Source of the DNA: an uncultured bacterium
GTDB taxonomy: Bacteria > Patescibacteriota > Minisyncoccia > Phycocordibacterales > CAIZLB01
NCBI GenBank assembly: GCA_903821355.1
Contig: CAIJKW010000042.1
Location: forward strand, 1-37,423
Reading direction: 5' to 3'
Length of the DNA stretch: 37,423 nt
How positions within the stretch are numbered: position 1 is the first letter of the stretch; every line of letters begins with the position of its first letter. Shown here piece by piece: positions 22,404 through 30,676 of the stretch. The translations under genes and the position numbers were made by a program. The notes under the pieces are model-generated. The model had not been told where the DNA came from. It saw only the letters and a list, made by a program, of their open reading frames with translations, and did no database searches.

Positions 22404-23030
22404 TTAATTTTTAGTAATGTTATCTGTTAATATCCAACCAACAAAATGGAAATTGTTGCTGTTATAATAATTGTCTATGTTGTTAACAAGGTTCAGTCTG
22501 ATTTTGTTTTTGCCTTTAGAAAGATAATACCCATAAGTAGAACTTCTACTTCCAAAAATAAAGAAATCAGAACTTCCGTTGTTACTATATCCGTTTGATA
22601 CTGTTACTCCATCAGGGGATGTCAAAAGCCCATCAAGTTTTAGGGAGGTTAACTCTTCAATATTAACCTCTCTACTCTCGTTGTTTTTTGTATTATGTAT
22701 AAATATATGATCATCATATATTTGTTCTTCAGGAATAGTTTTTATTGCTTTGCCATTACTATCGTACTCAATGACCGCTGTCTCCGGCTTATTTACGACG
22801 AGTTTGTTATCAATAATAGTATAACGTCTTTCTAAGTATTTACTGCAGTTATAATTGTATGGGTAAGGATAAGACCCTCTATTGTCATTGCATGTTGCAT
22901 AAACAAAATTATATTCTGTGGAAACAAAAAGGGAAGGAAGTGAGACGCTAATTGCTACACCAATCATTATTACGATGGGTATTGCAAACGCGAGAATTAT
23001 TGCAAAATTTTTCTTAATAGTTTCTTTCAT
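22404..23030 (-). CDS. Membrane-anchored hypothetical protein with extracellular domain
   Basis: 208 residues. One N-terminal TM helix (about 10-33) is followed by a polar ectodomain rich in Asn, Ser and Tyr. Two early Cys (in YATCNDNRG and YNYNCSKYL) could form a disulphide outside the cell. The rest looks like a beta-rich domain (GYYLSKGKNKIRLNLVNN). It is the first gene of a two-gene minus-strand unit, divergent from the AlkD-like gene 49 bp away. No family recognised. Confidence 0.65.
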   Translation of the reverse strand: MKETIKKNFAIILAFAIPIVIMIGVAISVSLPSLFVSTEYNFVYATCNDNRGSYPYPYNYNCSKYLERRYTIIDNKLVVNKPETAVIEYDSNGKAIKTIPEEQIYDDHIFIHNTKNNESREVNIEELTSLKLDGLLTSPDGVTVSNGYSNNGSSDFFIFGSRSSTYGYYLSKGKNKIRLNLVNNIDNYYNSNNFHFVGWILTDNITKN

Positions 23031-23067
23031 ATTTTGATTAGGGTTATTAAATTTATAATATGTTAAT

Positions 23068-23073
23068 TATACT
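23068..23073 (+). promoter_or_regulatory. -10 box of the alkD-like gene (leaderless)
   Basis: TATACT, then ACAAAT, then ATG 23080. The same 49-bp spacer must also hold the divergent minus-strand promoter (a TATAAT-like sequence on that strand near 23053-23061). Confidence 0.65.
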
Positions 23074-23079
23074 ACAAAT

Positions 23080-23889
23080 ATGCAATACTTTATAAGCATG
23101 AATCCAGTTGTACAAAAACTCGCAAAATTTAAAAACCCAATTAAGGCTAAATTGCTTGCTGGGTTTTTTAAGACTGGTAAAGGTCAATATGGGGAAGGGG
23201 ATGTTTTTTGGGGTATCAATGTGCCTGAGCAAAGAGAGGTCGCGAAAGAGTTCACGCAAGATTTCATGAAAGGGTCAGTGAAAGAGTCCGCGAATGGCAA
23301 TATTTCATCCGCAGGAATATATAAAATCTTACAAGAACTTTTGGAAGAACCAATTCATGAGTGTAGGCTAACTGCACTTTTGATTTTAACTTACATGTAT
23401 GAGAAGGCTGAAAGGGCGTCGCGTCATGAGAGGACCGGAAAAGGAGCTGATAGGAATTCTACAGATCAGAAAAAAATATTTGATTTCTATATCAAAAATA
23501 TTAAATATATAAATAATTGGGATTTGGTTGATGTGACATGCCCCCGAATTGTTGGAGCATATTTGTTTGATAAAGATAGAAGTTTATTATACAAGTTGGC
23601 TAATTCAAAAAAACTCTGGGAAAAGCGTATTGCAATAGTTTCTACTTTTTATTTCATTAGACAAGGTGATTTATCTGACTCTTTAAAAATTGCTGAAATT
23701 CTTTTGAACGATAAGCATGATCTTATTCACAAAGCCGTCGGTTGGACTCTTAGGGAGGTTGGGAAAAAAGATGAAATTTCTTTGCATAATTTTTTGAAAA
23801 AGCATCACAAAAGCATGGCGAGGACCACTCTTCGTTATTCTATAGAAAGATTGCCATATGAATTTAGAAGGCATTATATGAGTTTGTAG
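23080..23889 (+). CDS. AlkD-like DNA alkylation repair glycosylase (HEAT-repeat)
   Basis: 269 residues of repeated helix pairs. Family hallmarks appear in order: GEGDVFWGINVPEQREVAKE (about 47-66), EEPIHECRLTALLILTYMYE, NWDLVDVTCPRIVGAYL, LWEKRIAIVSTFYFIRQGD and HDLIHKAVGWTLREVGKKDE. AlkD enzymes remove 3-methyl- and 7-alkylpurines using a HEAT-like scaffold that reads distorted DNA without base flipping. The Asp in WDLVDVTCPRIVG corresponds to the conserved catalytic-site Asp. The length suits the family. It has its own promoter. Confidence 0.88.
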   Translation: MQYFISMNPVVQKLAKFKNPIKAKLLAGFFKTGKGQYGEGDVFWGINVPEQREVAKEFTQDFMKGSVKESANGNISSAGIYKILQELLEEPIHECRLTALLILTYMYEKAERASRHERTGKGADRNSTDQKKIFDFYIKNIKYINNWDLVDVTCPRIVGAYLFDKDRSLLYKLANSKKLWEKRIAIVSTFYFIRQGDLSDSLKIAEILLNDKHDLIHKAVGWTLREVGKKDEISLHNFLKKHHKSMARTTLRYSIERLPYEFRRHYMSL

Positions 23890-23950
23890 CCAATAAAAAC
23901 TTAATTTTAGGTAGATTTTAGGCAGAAATTGGTATTTTGATTTTTCTTGT

Positions 23951-23956
23951 TATACT
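23951..23956 (+). promoter_or_regulatory. -10 box TATACT upstream of the second Nudix gene
   Basis: TATACT, 8 nt, ATG 23965. AAAAAAGGAG just after the ATG is coding and not a ribosome site. Confidence 0.5.
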
Positions 23957-23964
23957 GAATATAT

Positions 23965-24402
23965 ATGAAAAAAGGAGAAGACTACACTGGGGTTACTATT
24001 ATTTATGTTTGCCATAATGATAAGGGTGAAATTTTACTATCCAAGAGGAGTACTAATTGTAGGGACGAGCATGGGACTTGGGATTGTGGAGGTGGAGGAT
24101 TGGAGTTTGATGACACCGTTGAAAATACCTTAAGAAAAGAAATAAAAGAAGAATATTGTACTGATGTCTTAGGTTTTGATTTTCTTGGATATAGAGATGT
24201 TCATAGAGAACATGATGGCAAAAAAACTCATTGGATAGCGCTAGTTTTTAAAGTAGAAATTGATGTGTCAAAAGTTAAGAATGGTGAACCTCATAAATTT
24301 GACGATATAGGTTGGTTTGCCCCAGATTCGCTTCCTTCGCCACTTCATTCGCAATTACTTGTTTACCTAGACATGTATAAATCTAAAATAAATAATTTAT
24401 AA
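23965..24402 (+). CDS. Divergent Nudix-fold protein
   Basis: 145 residues with a Nudix layout: strand GVTIIYVCHNDKGEILLSKR, then the box region WDCGGGGLEFDDTVENTLRK followed by EIKEEYCTD, then a late GWFAPDSLPSPLH. Compared with GX5EX7REUXEEXGU, the first Glu is Asp, RE is KE, and the late Gly is Cys. The EE pair that binds metal is kept. It may hydrolyse a nucleotide-type substrate with altered activity, or act in binding. It is followed 33 bp later by malic enzyme and may share its transcript. Confidence 0.75.
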   Translation: MKKGEDYTGVTIIYVCHNDKGEILLSKRSTNCRDEHGTWDCGGGGLEFDDTVENTLRKEIKEEYCTDVLGFDFLGYRDVHREHDGKKTHWIALVFKVEIDVSKVKNGEPHKFDDIGWFAPDSLPSPLHSQLLVYLDMYKSKINNL

Positions 24403-24435
24403 ACATAAACAAAAAAATAAATACAAAATTCAAAA

Positions 24436-25605
24436 ATGGACTACAACAAAAAATCGCTGGTAATGCATAAGAAGTACAAAGGAAAAATTGAAATAAAATC
24501 TAAGGTTTTGCTTAAGACTAAAGATGATTTGTCTTTGGCCTATACTCCAGGTGTTGCTGAGGTCTGCAAAATAATTGCAAAAGATCAAAAGCAGGTAAAT
24601 GCATATACTATGCGCGGAAATGCTGTTGCGGTCATTACGGACGGTTCTGCAGTTCTTGGTCTTGGAAATATTGGTCCATATGCGGCGATGCCTGTAATGG
24701 AAGGCAAGGCGGCCTTGTTTAAAGAATTTGCGGGAGTTGATGCATTTCCAATTTGTTTAGATACTCAGGATCCTGAAAAAGTGGTTGAGACAATAAAGAT
24801 GCTTGCGCCAACTTTTGGTGGAATAAATCTTGAAGATATTTCTGCTCCAAATTGTTTTTATATTGAAGAGCGTTTGAAGAAAGAATTAAACATTCCAGTT
24901 TTTCACGATGATCAACACGGTACGGCCATTGTTGTTTTGGCTGCGCTTTTGAATGCGTTGAAGATTGTTAAGAAAAATATCAACGATATTAAGGTTGTTG
25001 TTAATGGGGCAGGGGCTGCGGCTACTGCTGTTTCAAAGTTAATTATAAAAGCAGGTGTCTCCGCAGGTAAAATGATCATAGTTGATAGCAAGGGCGCAAT
25101 ATATGACGGTCGTGAAGATTTAAATTCTGCTAAGAGGGAGATGGCTAAAATAACAAACAAAAAGAAAGTCTCAGGTTTACTTGATGTTGCAATTAAAGAC
25201 GCCGATGTTTTTATTGGTGTTTCTATCGGTGGAGCTTTAAAGAAAGAATGGGTTTCTAATATGGCAGATAGTCCAATTGTATTTGCTATGGCAAATCCAA
25301 ATTCTGAAATTTCATATGAAGACGCTAAAGAAACAAAAATTGCTGTATTTGGAACTGGGCGATCTGATTATCCAAATCAAATTAATAATGTTTTGGTATT
25401 CCCTGGAATATTTCGTGGAGTATTAGATTCTGGGGCTACTAAAATAACAGAGGAAATGAAGCTTGCCGCCTCTTACGCGATCGCCTCCCTCGTAAAGAAA
25501 ACTGAACTTAAGAGAGACTACATTATTCCTAGCCCCTTTGATAGGAGGGTGGCCAAGGCTGTGGCAAAGGCTGTGATGAAGACCTCAAAAAAGGCCGTTT
25601 TATAG
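24436..25605 (+). CDS. Malic enzyme (oxaloacetate-decarboxylating malate dehydrogenase)
   Basis: 389 residues, the short bacterial form. Catalytic residues are visible: Tyr36 in AYTPGVAEV, Lys91 in MEGKAALF, metal ligands in [10 protein letters not shown] (Glu133, Asp134) and FHDDQHGT (Asp158/159), and the dinucleotide fold [12 protein letters not shown] (about 187-198). It converts malate to pyruvate and CO2 with NAD(P)+ reduction, giving a reduced genome a source of pyruvate and reducing power. Cofactor choice is not clear from the sequence. It has an A-rich leader without a Shine-Dalgarno site and lacks the phosphotransacetylase domain of MaeB. Confidence 0.93.
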   Translation: MDYNKKSLVMHKKYKGKIEIKSKVLLKTKDDLSLAYTPGVAEVCKIIAKDQKQVNAYTMRGNAVAVITDGSAVLGLGNIGPYAAMPVMEGKAALFKEFAGVDAFPICLDTQDPEKVVETIKMLAPTFGGINLEDISAPNCFYIEERLKKELNIPVFHDDQHGTAIVVLAALLNALKIVKKNINDIKVVVNGAGAAATAVSKLIIKAGVSAGKMIIVDSKGAIYDGREDLNSAKREMAKITNKKKVSGLLDVAIKDADVFIGVSIGGALKKEWVSNMADSPIVFAMANPNSEISYEDAKETKIAVFGTGRSDYPNQINNVLVFPGIFRGVLDSGATKITEEMKLAASYAIASLVKKTELKRDYIIPSPFDRRVAKAVAKAVMKTSKKAVL

Positions 25606-25767
25606 GGCTATTTTTGATTGGTTGATAAATGACATTAACCTTTTGCCCTACTGGGTGTACAATGATTGGAGTGGGGTATGGACAACCTCCGCGACATGAT
25701 TCCATGTGAAATGTAAAAATGTGCAAGATGTGCCCGATATTAATCTTAAAAAATTAAATTTAAAAAT

Positions 25768-26055
25768 ATGACTGATTCAGCAAAAACAACTTTATGGGTA
25801 ATTATTATTCTTGTGTTGGTCGGAGGTATTTGGTGGTTTGTTGGTAGTAATCCAGACTCATCACAAAATCTTGAAACATCTCAAGTTCAACAAGTAGCTG
25901 ACGTTCAAGCTACAACTACAACAGTTGTGGAGGCGCCAATTGAAGATGCAAGCACCTCAATATCCATTCAAGATAAAACAGACGCAACCCTTAATGCAGA
26001 TCTAAGTAAGGTAGATGATCAATTAAAAGTTCTAGATACAGTTTCTTCTAACTAA
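25768..26055 (+). CDS. Small membrane-anchored protein
   Basis: 95 residues: one TM helix (about 8-26, WVIIILVLVGGIWWFVG), then a polar Thr/Gln/Asp-rich ectodomain without motifs. It ends SSN next to a 19-bp tandem repeat and precedes the exported coiled-coil gene by 23 bp, so the two are probably one operon. About 160 bp of AT-rich DNA with a possible TACAAT box lies upstream. Function unknown. Confidence 0.65.
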   Translation: MTDSAKTTLWVIIILVLVGGIWWFVGSNPDSSQNLETSQVQQVADVQATTTTVVEAPIEDASTSISIQDKTDATLNADLSKVDDQLKVLDTVSSN

Positions 26056-26079
26056 AAATCTTTCTTCTAACTAAAAATA
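26042..26079 (+). repeat. 19-bp tandem duplication at a gene junction
   Basis: TTTCTTCTAACTAAAAATC (26042-26060) is repeated at 26061-26079 except for the last base. The first copy encodes the stop of the upstream gene and the second forms the leader of the downstream one. It looks like a recent slippage event. Confidence 0.8.
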
Positions 26080-27050
26080 TGAAAACAAATCAAATTAAAT
26101 CATTCTTAACATTGGTAATAGCATTGTCTTTGTTGGTCGTCGTTTTGCCATTATCGACAAATGCATCAGCCACATCATCAGCGGGGATAAGACGTACACC
26201 TCCAGTTGCAAGAACAGCAACTTCATCACCCAAGGAAAATAATCTCAGAGCTAAACTGCAGGCTAGGGATGCATCTCCAAGAGCTACGTCTACAAGGTTG
26301 GCTTTAAATTCCACTTCAACAAAAGCTGTAAAGCTATCTAAGACGGTTGCGGATGCAATTGTAAAAGCTGATAAAGACATCGTAAAAAGAATTGATAGTT
26401 TAAATAATACACTTGAAAGAGTTGCGGGGATGAAGAACATATCTTCTGCTGAGAAAAGTTCTGCGACATCTGATATTCAATCGGAAATAAACAAACTCAC
26501 TACTTTAAAATCTAAAATAGATTCAGATACAGATTTGGCTACCATTAAAACTGATACGGCATCTATTATAGCGGGGTCAAGAATCTATGCTCTGGTTATT
26601 CCTAGAATAAATATATTAGCATCAGCTGATAAAATAAACGTAATCGCTACAATGCTTGAGACAATATCTGTAAAATTGCAGACAAGGATTGATGAGGCTA
26701 AGGCTTCTAGTACAGACGTAACGGCTTTGCAAAAATCGTTAGACACTATTACAACAAAAACTGCTAGTGCAAAGCAAGAGGCTTTGACAGCACAAGCTAC
26801 CGTTTCATCTCTGGTTCCAGATAATGGCGATAAGACGATTTTGGATTCAAACAACGCTGATCTTAAATCAGCAAGAGCTAATATAAAAACTGGAAATCAA
26901 GATCTGAAGGATGCTAGAAAGTCCGCAAAATCAATCATCGACAGCTTAAAAACTCTAGGCCAAAAAGACATCAAGAAGGATATTAAGCTTGATAAGAATA
27001 CTCTAAGCGGTAAAAGTGCCAAGAAGGCCACAACCACAAAAGCCCATTAA
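26079..27050 (+). CDS. Exported helical (coiled-coil) protein
   Basis: 323 residues. The N-terminus is a signal peptide (KTNQIKSFLTLVIALSLLVV...LSTNASA, cleavage likely after ASA near 31). A Ser/Arg/Thr-rich stretch to about 85 follows. The rest is long charged helices typical of a coiled coil (ADAIVKADKDIVKRIDSLNN, ISVKLQTRIDEAKASS). It ends in a Lys/Thr-rich tail. There are no enzyme motifs. It probably acts outside the membrane as a structural or surface protein, co-transcribed with the small anchored protein before it. Confidence 0.75.
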   Translation: MKTNQIKSFLTLVIALSLLVVVLPLSTNASATSSAGIRRTPPVARTATSSPKENNLRAKLQARDASPRATSTRLALNSTSTKAVKLSKTVADAIVKADKDIVKRIDSLNNTLERVAGMKNISSAEKSSATSDIQSEINKLTTLKSKIDSDTDLATIKTDTASIIAGSRIYALVIPRINILASADKINVIATMLETISVKLQTRIDEAKASSTDVTALQKSLDTITTKTASAKQEALTAQATVSSLVPDNGDKTILDSNNADLKSARANIKTGNQDLKDARKSAKSIIDSLKTLGQKDIKKDIKLDKNTLSGKSAKKATTTKAH

Positions 27051-27120
27051 TCAATAGGGGCGATAAAGGCTAATAAAAAATAGTTTTACAAACGGGCTTA
27101 TTTTAAGATTATTGGCTACA

Positions 27121-27148
27121 AAAACACCTGTTTAAATTCAGGTGTTTT
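27121..27148 (+). terminator. Rho-independent terminator
   Basis: A perfect 10-bp stem AAAACACCTG / CAGGTGTTTT with an 8-nt loop and T-run. Confidence 0.85.
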
Positions 27149-27166
27149 TGTTTGTCTGTTTAGTGC

Positions 27167-27172
27167 TATAAT
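27167..27172 (+). promoter_or_regulatory. -10 box TATAAT, 7 nt before ATG 27180
   Basis: TATAAT then TAATAGT then ATG. Another near-leaderless start. Confidence 0.6.
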
Positions 27173-27179
27173 TAATAGT

Positions 27180-27764
27180 ATGAAAACTGGAAACACAAAG
27201 ACTAAGGTGATTATTGGTATTTTGATTTTGATTATAATTTTGCTTGCTGTTTATATTTTTGTAAACAACAAAGGTTCAAAAGAAAATAAATTCGTCAATA
27301 TAAATACTAGTGCTACCAGTACAAAGAATATCAATTTTGACCCACTTAATTTCACGTATGATATTGAGGGTGAAAAAATTAACCTTGTTAAAGGTAGTTC
27401 TGTTTCTGATATTGTGCCTGGATCTGCTGAAAAATTGGAGACTACTACTTTTGATAAACCTGCAATTGGAGATCTAAACAAAGATGGCAAAAATGACTCT
27501 GCTATACTTTTGGTTCAAGATTCTGGTGGAACTGGACTATTTTATTATCTAGTTGCTGTCGTTAATGACATTGGTGTTGTTAAAAATACTAATTCAATTT
27601 TTATTGGCGATAGGATAGAACCTGTTAGCGTAATAATTAAAGATAATAAAATTGAGTTAAATTATATCGATAGGAATCCAAACGACCCAATGACAGCTGA
27701 CCCTACGGTAAAGATCAAAAAGTTGTTTGAAGTCAAGAATAATAATCTTGCTGAGGTAAAATAG
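27180..27764 (+). CDS. Membrane-anchored surface protein with calcium-type loop; paralogue of the 3.2 kb META protein
   Basis: 194 residues. A TM anchor (about 9-28) is followed by a linker, then a domain with FTYDIEGEKINLVKGSSVSD, VPGSAEKLETTTF, the DLNKDGKND loop (DxNxDG, EF-hand/dockerin-like) and QDSGGTGLFYYLVAVV. The domain ends in LNYIDRNPNDPM. Each of these has a counterpart in the same order in the protein at 3208-4170 (NGEEVTL, APGSASKIVTKYF, DFDGDGTED, QNSGGSGTFYYVVAQ, VNYADRNPNE). It is therefore the stand-alone version of that N-terminal domain. Extracellular; calcium binding is inferred. Confidence 0.75.
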   Translation: MKTGNTKTKVIIGILILIIILLAVYIFVNNKGSKENKFVNINTSATSTKNINFDPLNFTYDIEGEKINLVKGSSVSDIVPGSAEKLETTTFDKPAIGDLNKDGKNDSAILLVQDSGGTGLFYYLVAVVNDIGVVKNTNSIFIGDRIEPVSVIIKDNKIELNYIDRNPNDPMTADPTVKIKKLFEVKNNNLAEVK

Positions 27765-27842
27765 TAACAGTAGCGATAGTAACAGTGGTGGCTTGGCCAC
27801 AATGGGCACAATGGCAACAATGGGCGCCGTAGTCAAAACACA

Positions 27843-28064
27843 ATGTTGATACATGTAAAAATTAAACCAGATAGTAAGGAGGATAAAATCGTTCAAAAAA
27901 ATGATACGAGTTTTATTGTGCAGGTGAAGGAGCCAGCTGAGGATAATAGGGCAAACAAGAGAATGATTGAACTTGTGGCTGATAAGTTTAAAATTATCAA
28001 ATCAAAAGTGAAAATTGTTACAGGGCACCATCATCCATCTAAGATTTTAGAGATTATAGAATAA
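27843..28064 (+). CDS. DUF167 (YggU-family) protein
   Basis: 73 residues covering a whole DUF167 domain: HVKIKPDSKEDKIVQKNDTS, then VKEPAEDNRANKRMIELVAD, then KSKVKIVTGHHHPSKILEI. The VKEPAExxxANK core and the late [IV]xxGxxxxxK[IV] segment are diagnostic. YggU proteins are small alpha/beta proteins of unknown function found in bacteria, archaea and eukaryotes. It is preceded by an unusual GGC/ACAATGG-rich short repeat tract. Cytoplasmic. Confidence 0.88.
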   Translation: MLIHVKIKPDSKEDKIVQKNDTSFIVQVKEPAEDNRANKRMIELVADKFKIIKSKVKIVTGHHHPSKILEIIE

Positions 28065-28123
28065 AATTAAAATAATTTTGGATTGACTGTTGTGAATTTA
28101 ATTATCTACCAAACGTTTGGTCT

Positions 28124-30088
28124 TTAGTCTTTTAATGCTCGTAGGGCATTTAATATAACCAAGATGTCAATAACTTCTTGAAGTATTGCACCAGAGATTG
28201 GTTTGATGTATCCAAATAGGGCAAATATCATAGCAATTATACTTAGAGTCATTCCAATGAAGATAGACTGAAATGCAATCGACATTGTTTTCTGACTAAT
28301 CTTTGTTAACTCCAAGACCTTTGCTGTGTCATCTGATGTTATGATCGCATCAGCTGTGTCAGTTGAAGTTGTTGCTCCGTGATATCCAAGAGCAACACCG
28401 ACAGACGCTCTTCCAATTGCGGGCGCGTCATTGACTCCATCGCCAATCATAATCACCATTTTTCCTTCTGATTCATATTTTTGTACAAGATCCATTTTGT
28501 TTTCTGGAAGACAGTTTGCGACGATTTTTGTAAAGCCTAATTCTTTCCCAATTTTTTCCGCTCTATCTTGCGTATCTCCGGTCACCAAGACTATTTCCGC
28601 TCCAGTCTCCTTAATTTCTTTAAGTATCGATGGGACATTTCCTCTAATCTTGTCAGAGAAAATAACCACAGCGCTAACTACGTTATTAATTGCTATGTAT
28701 ACGCTCATTTCACCGTTATTTTTTGCTTCATTTGTAATTTTCATTGCCTCTTCATCAATCTTGATATTCATTGATTTTAATAGAGAAAGACTTCCATCTG
28801 CGACTTTTATTTCTTTGTTTTCCATCTTAACTACTCCGCTGATTCCTTGCCCAATCATTTCCTCAAATTTTTCTGGAATAAATAAATCTAGTTTTTTATC
28901 ATTAGCATAGGAAACAATGCTCTGAGAAAGAATGTGTGTTGAAAATTGTTCGATAGAAGCAGACAGGGCAAGAATTTTGTCTTTAGTCCAGCCCGCACCC
29001 CCTGCGCCTTCATTCAAAACGATGATCTCCTTAACTTGCGGTACTCCAAAAGTCAAAGTACCAGTTTTGTCGAAAAAGAAAGAATGAGCTTTTGTTATGT
29101 TTTCAAAAACTCCGCCGTGTTTTACTATTATTCCTTTCTTGGCAGACCTGCTCATTCCAGCGATAAATGCAATTGGTGCTGCTAAAATTAAAGGGCAGGG
29201 AGTTGCAACAACAAGTACTGCAACAACCAATTTAGGATCAATGTACCAGGCAAAGCCTGCGATTATAAAAGTTACAATGGTAAATACAATACTAAATTTG
29301 TTTGCTAGGCGTACTGTAGGCGCCTTCTTTTCCTCCGCTTTTTCTACGAGCCTAACAATTGCTGAAAATGTACTTTGATCATGAGTTGTCGTAGTTTTAA
29401 AATAAATTATATCTACAGTATTAATGCTTCCACTCCAAATCTTTGAGCCAGCCTTCACATCTCTTGGCATTGGTTCTCCCGTAATCATCGATTCATCTAT
29501 TGATGAGATTCCAGATATGACAACACCATCAACTGGAGCAACTTCTCCTCTTTTTATTATCAAAGTATCACCGATATTTATTTCTTGAACGGTGATATCC
29601 TCAAAATCATTTGATTCTTTTTTGACTCTGTGCGCTTTGGTTGGAGCGAATCGTAAAAGATTCTCTAGCGCACTTTTTGCTTGACCCTCAGCATATCTTT
29701 CAAGGGCTTCACCACCTGAAAGCATTAATAGTATTATTCCTCCGGCAATATGTTCGTCAATTAAAATTGTAGAGATAATTGCAAGTAAGGCAATTAAATC
29801 GACGCCAAATTGCTTTCTGTATGTCGAAAGTATTATGTTGTATAAAGTAGGTATAGAGCCAAAGATTGTTATATATAGGATTATTTTATCCAAATAAAGG
29901 GCCACCTCGGTTAATCTAAATATGGCATAGGCCAATAAAGCAAGGGATATGACGATAGCGATTGCGGTGTTCCTTACCAGACAACCCCGCCTGAAGTCAG
30001 CGTCGTTCGAGCACCATAGCTGACGAGAAGGCGGGGCTGAATGGATCCCTATACCTATCACAGCGAAGCTGTGGTAGGATTTTGTCAT
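28124..30088 (-). CDS. P1B-type heavy-metal ATPase with IS-derived N-terminus
   Basis: 654 residues. Core motifs: MITGEPMPRD (actuator), ATPCPLILAAP in the sixth helix region (a TPC-type metal site), DKTGTLTFG with the phosphorylated Asp, and GDGVNDAPAIG. It lacks an N-terminal HMA domain. It should pump a metal cation out of the cell; the TPC motif does not tell which metal. Residues 1 to about 38 (MTKSYHSFAVIGIGIHSAPP...) are encoded by the end of an IS200-like element, and native-looking sequence begins around VRNTAIAIVISLALL. No Met occurs between there and the middle of the second helix pair. The insertion seems to have replaced the original start. Confidence 0.85.
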   Translation of the reverse strand: MTKSYHSFAVIGIGIHSAPPSRQLWCSNDADFRRGCLVRNTAIAIVISLALLAYAIFRLTEVALYLDKIILYITIFGSIPTLYNIILSTYRKQFGVDLIALLAIISTILIDEHIAGGIILLMLSGGEALERYAEGQAKSALENLLRFAPTKAHRVKKESNDFEDITVQEINIGDTLIIKRGEVAPVDGVVISGISSIDESMITGEPMPRDVKAGSKIWSGSINTVDIIYFKTTTTHDQSTFSAIVRLVEKAEEKKAPTVRLANKFSIVFTIVTFIIAGFAWYIDPKLVVAVLVVATPCPLILAAPIAFIAGMSRSAKKGIIVKHGGVFENITKAHSFFFDKTGTLTFGVPQVKEIIVLNEGAGGAGWTKDKILALSASIEQFSTHILSQSIVSYANDKKLDLFIPEKFEEMIGQGISGVVKMENKEIKVADGSLSLLKSMNIKIDEEAMKITNEAKNNGEMSVYIAINNVVSAVVIFSDKIRGNVPSILKEIKETGAEIVLVTGDTQDRAEKIGKELGFTKIVANCLPENKMDLVQKYESEGKMVIMIGDGVNDAPAIGRASVGVALGYHGATTSTDTADAIITSDDTAKVLELTKISQKTMSIAFQSIFIGMTLSIIAMIFALFGYIKPISGAILQEVIDILVILNALRALKD

Positions 30089-30575
30089 GAGAATTCAACA
30101 TCTTAATCACTCTACCTACCAACATCAATACCACATAGTGTGGGGAACAAAAGGAAGAAGAAAGATACTACAGGCCTATGTACTTCCTGAACTTAAGAAA
30201 AGTCTATTTGAAACATGTAAAAAATATCCAACGCTCTGGATAGAAACGATGAACACAGATCAGGATCATGTACATATACAGATGGAAATTCCATCAAACA
30301 TCGCTGTTTCAGATGCCGTCTCAAAACTGAAAGCAAACAGTAGTCGGTATCTCCGAGCAAAGTTTAAATTTATAAGAGAAATCTATCTTGAAAAAGACGG
30401 CATCTGGAGCGTTGGATTCTTTTCATCTACGATAGGATTAAACGAGTCACAAATCAGGAAGTACATAGAGTGGCAAGGAAAAAAGGACAAACCACAAAGA
30501 CTTAGATTGTTTTGAATTCTCGTGCCGTGAAAGGAAACCCCGTGCGTAGCAGAGCGGAGCGCGGGGAGGAGGTCA
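29978..30575 (+). mobile_element. IS200/IS605-type (or RAYT-like) element with terminal hairpins
   Basis: A tyrosine HUH transposase gene is flanked by imperfect palindromes. Left: CCCCGCCT / AGGCGGGG (29985-29992, 30029-30036) with inner TCAGC / GCTGA. Sub-left: CCTATCACAGC-gaa-GCTGTGGTAGG (30054-30078). Right: CCCCGTGC / GCGCGGGG (30537-30565). TTAC (29974-29977) next to the left hairpin could be the target tetranucleotide. There are no terminal inverted repeats or target duplication, as expected of this class. Exact ends are approximate. Confidence 0.75.
30087..30515 (+). CDS. tnpA: IS200-like Y1 transposase (TnpA)
   Basis: 142 residues, full length for the family. It opens STYQHQYHIVWGTKGRRK, the usual first strand. 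The HUH metal site is HVHIQM (about 72-77), and the catalytic Tyr is probably in RKYIEWQGK near the C-terminus. The enzyme nicks and rejoins single-stranded DNA at hairpin ends. TAGGAT (30075-30080) lies 6 nt before the ATG, and a hairpin overlaps it, so expression is probably kept low. The gene looks intact. Its ATG overlaps, on the opposite strand, the ATG now used by the ATPase gene. Confidence 0.88.
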   Translation: MRIQHLNHSTYQHQYHIVWGTKGRRKILQAYVLPELKKSLFETCKKYPTLWIETMNTDQDHVHIQMEIPSNIAVSDAVSKLKANSSRYLRAKFKFIREIYLEKDGIWSVGFFSSTIGLNESQIRKYIEWQGKKDKPQRLRLF

Positions 30576-30676
30576 TTTATATTTAGATATTTTTTCATGG
30601 TATTTGAACATTATTTTACAACTTATTTTGACTTTTTGCATTAGTTTCAAAAAGGTATTAAACTTAAAAAGAAACC

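Noticed and set aside
25606..25767. 12-aa ORF starting at 25678 after a possible TACAAT box
   Set aside because: Too short, with no ribosome site and no terminator. I see nothing else in this stretch beyond weak promoter-like sequence.
27770..27842. GGC/ACAATGG-rich short repeats as a gene or RNA element
   Set aside because: They are only imperfect short repeats in the leader of the DUF167 gene, with no convincing structure or reading frame.
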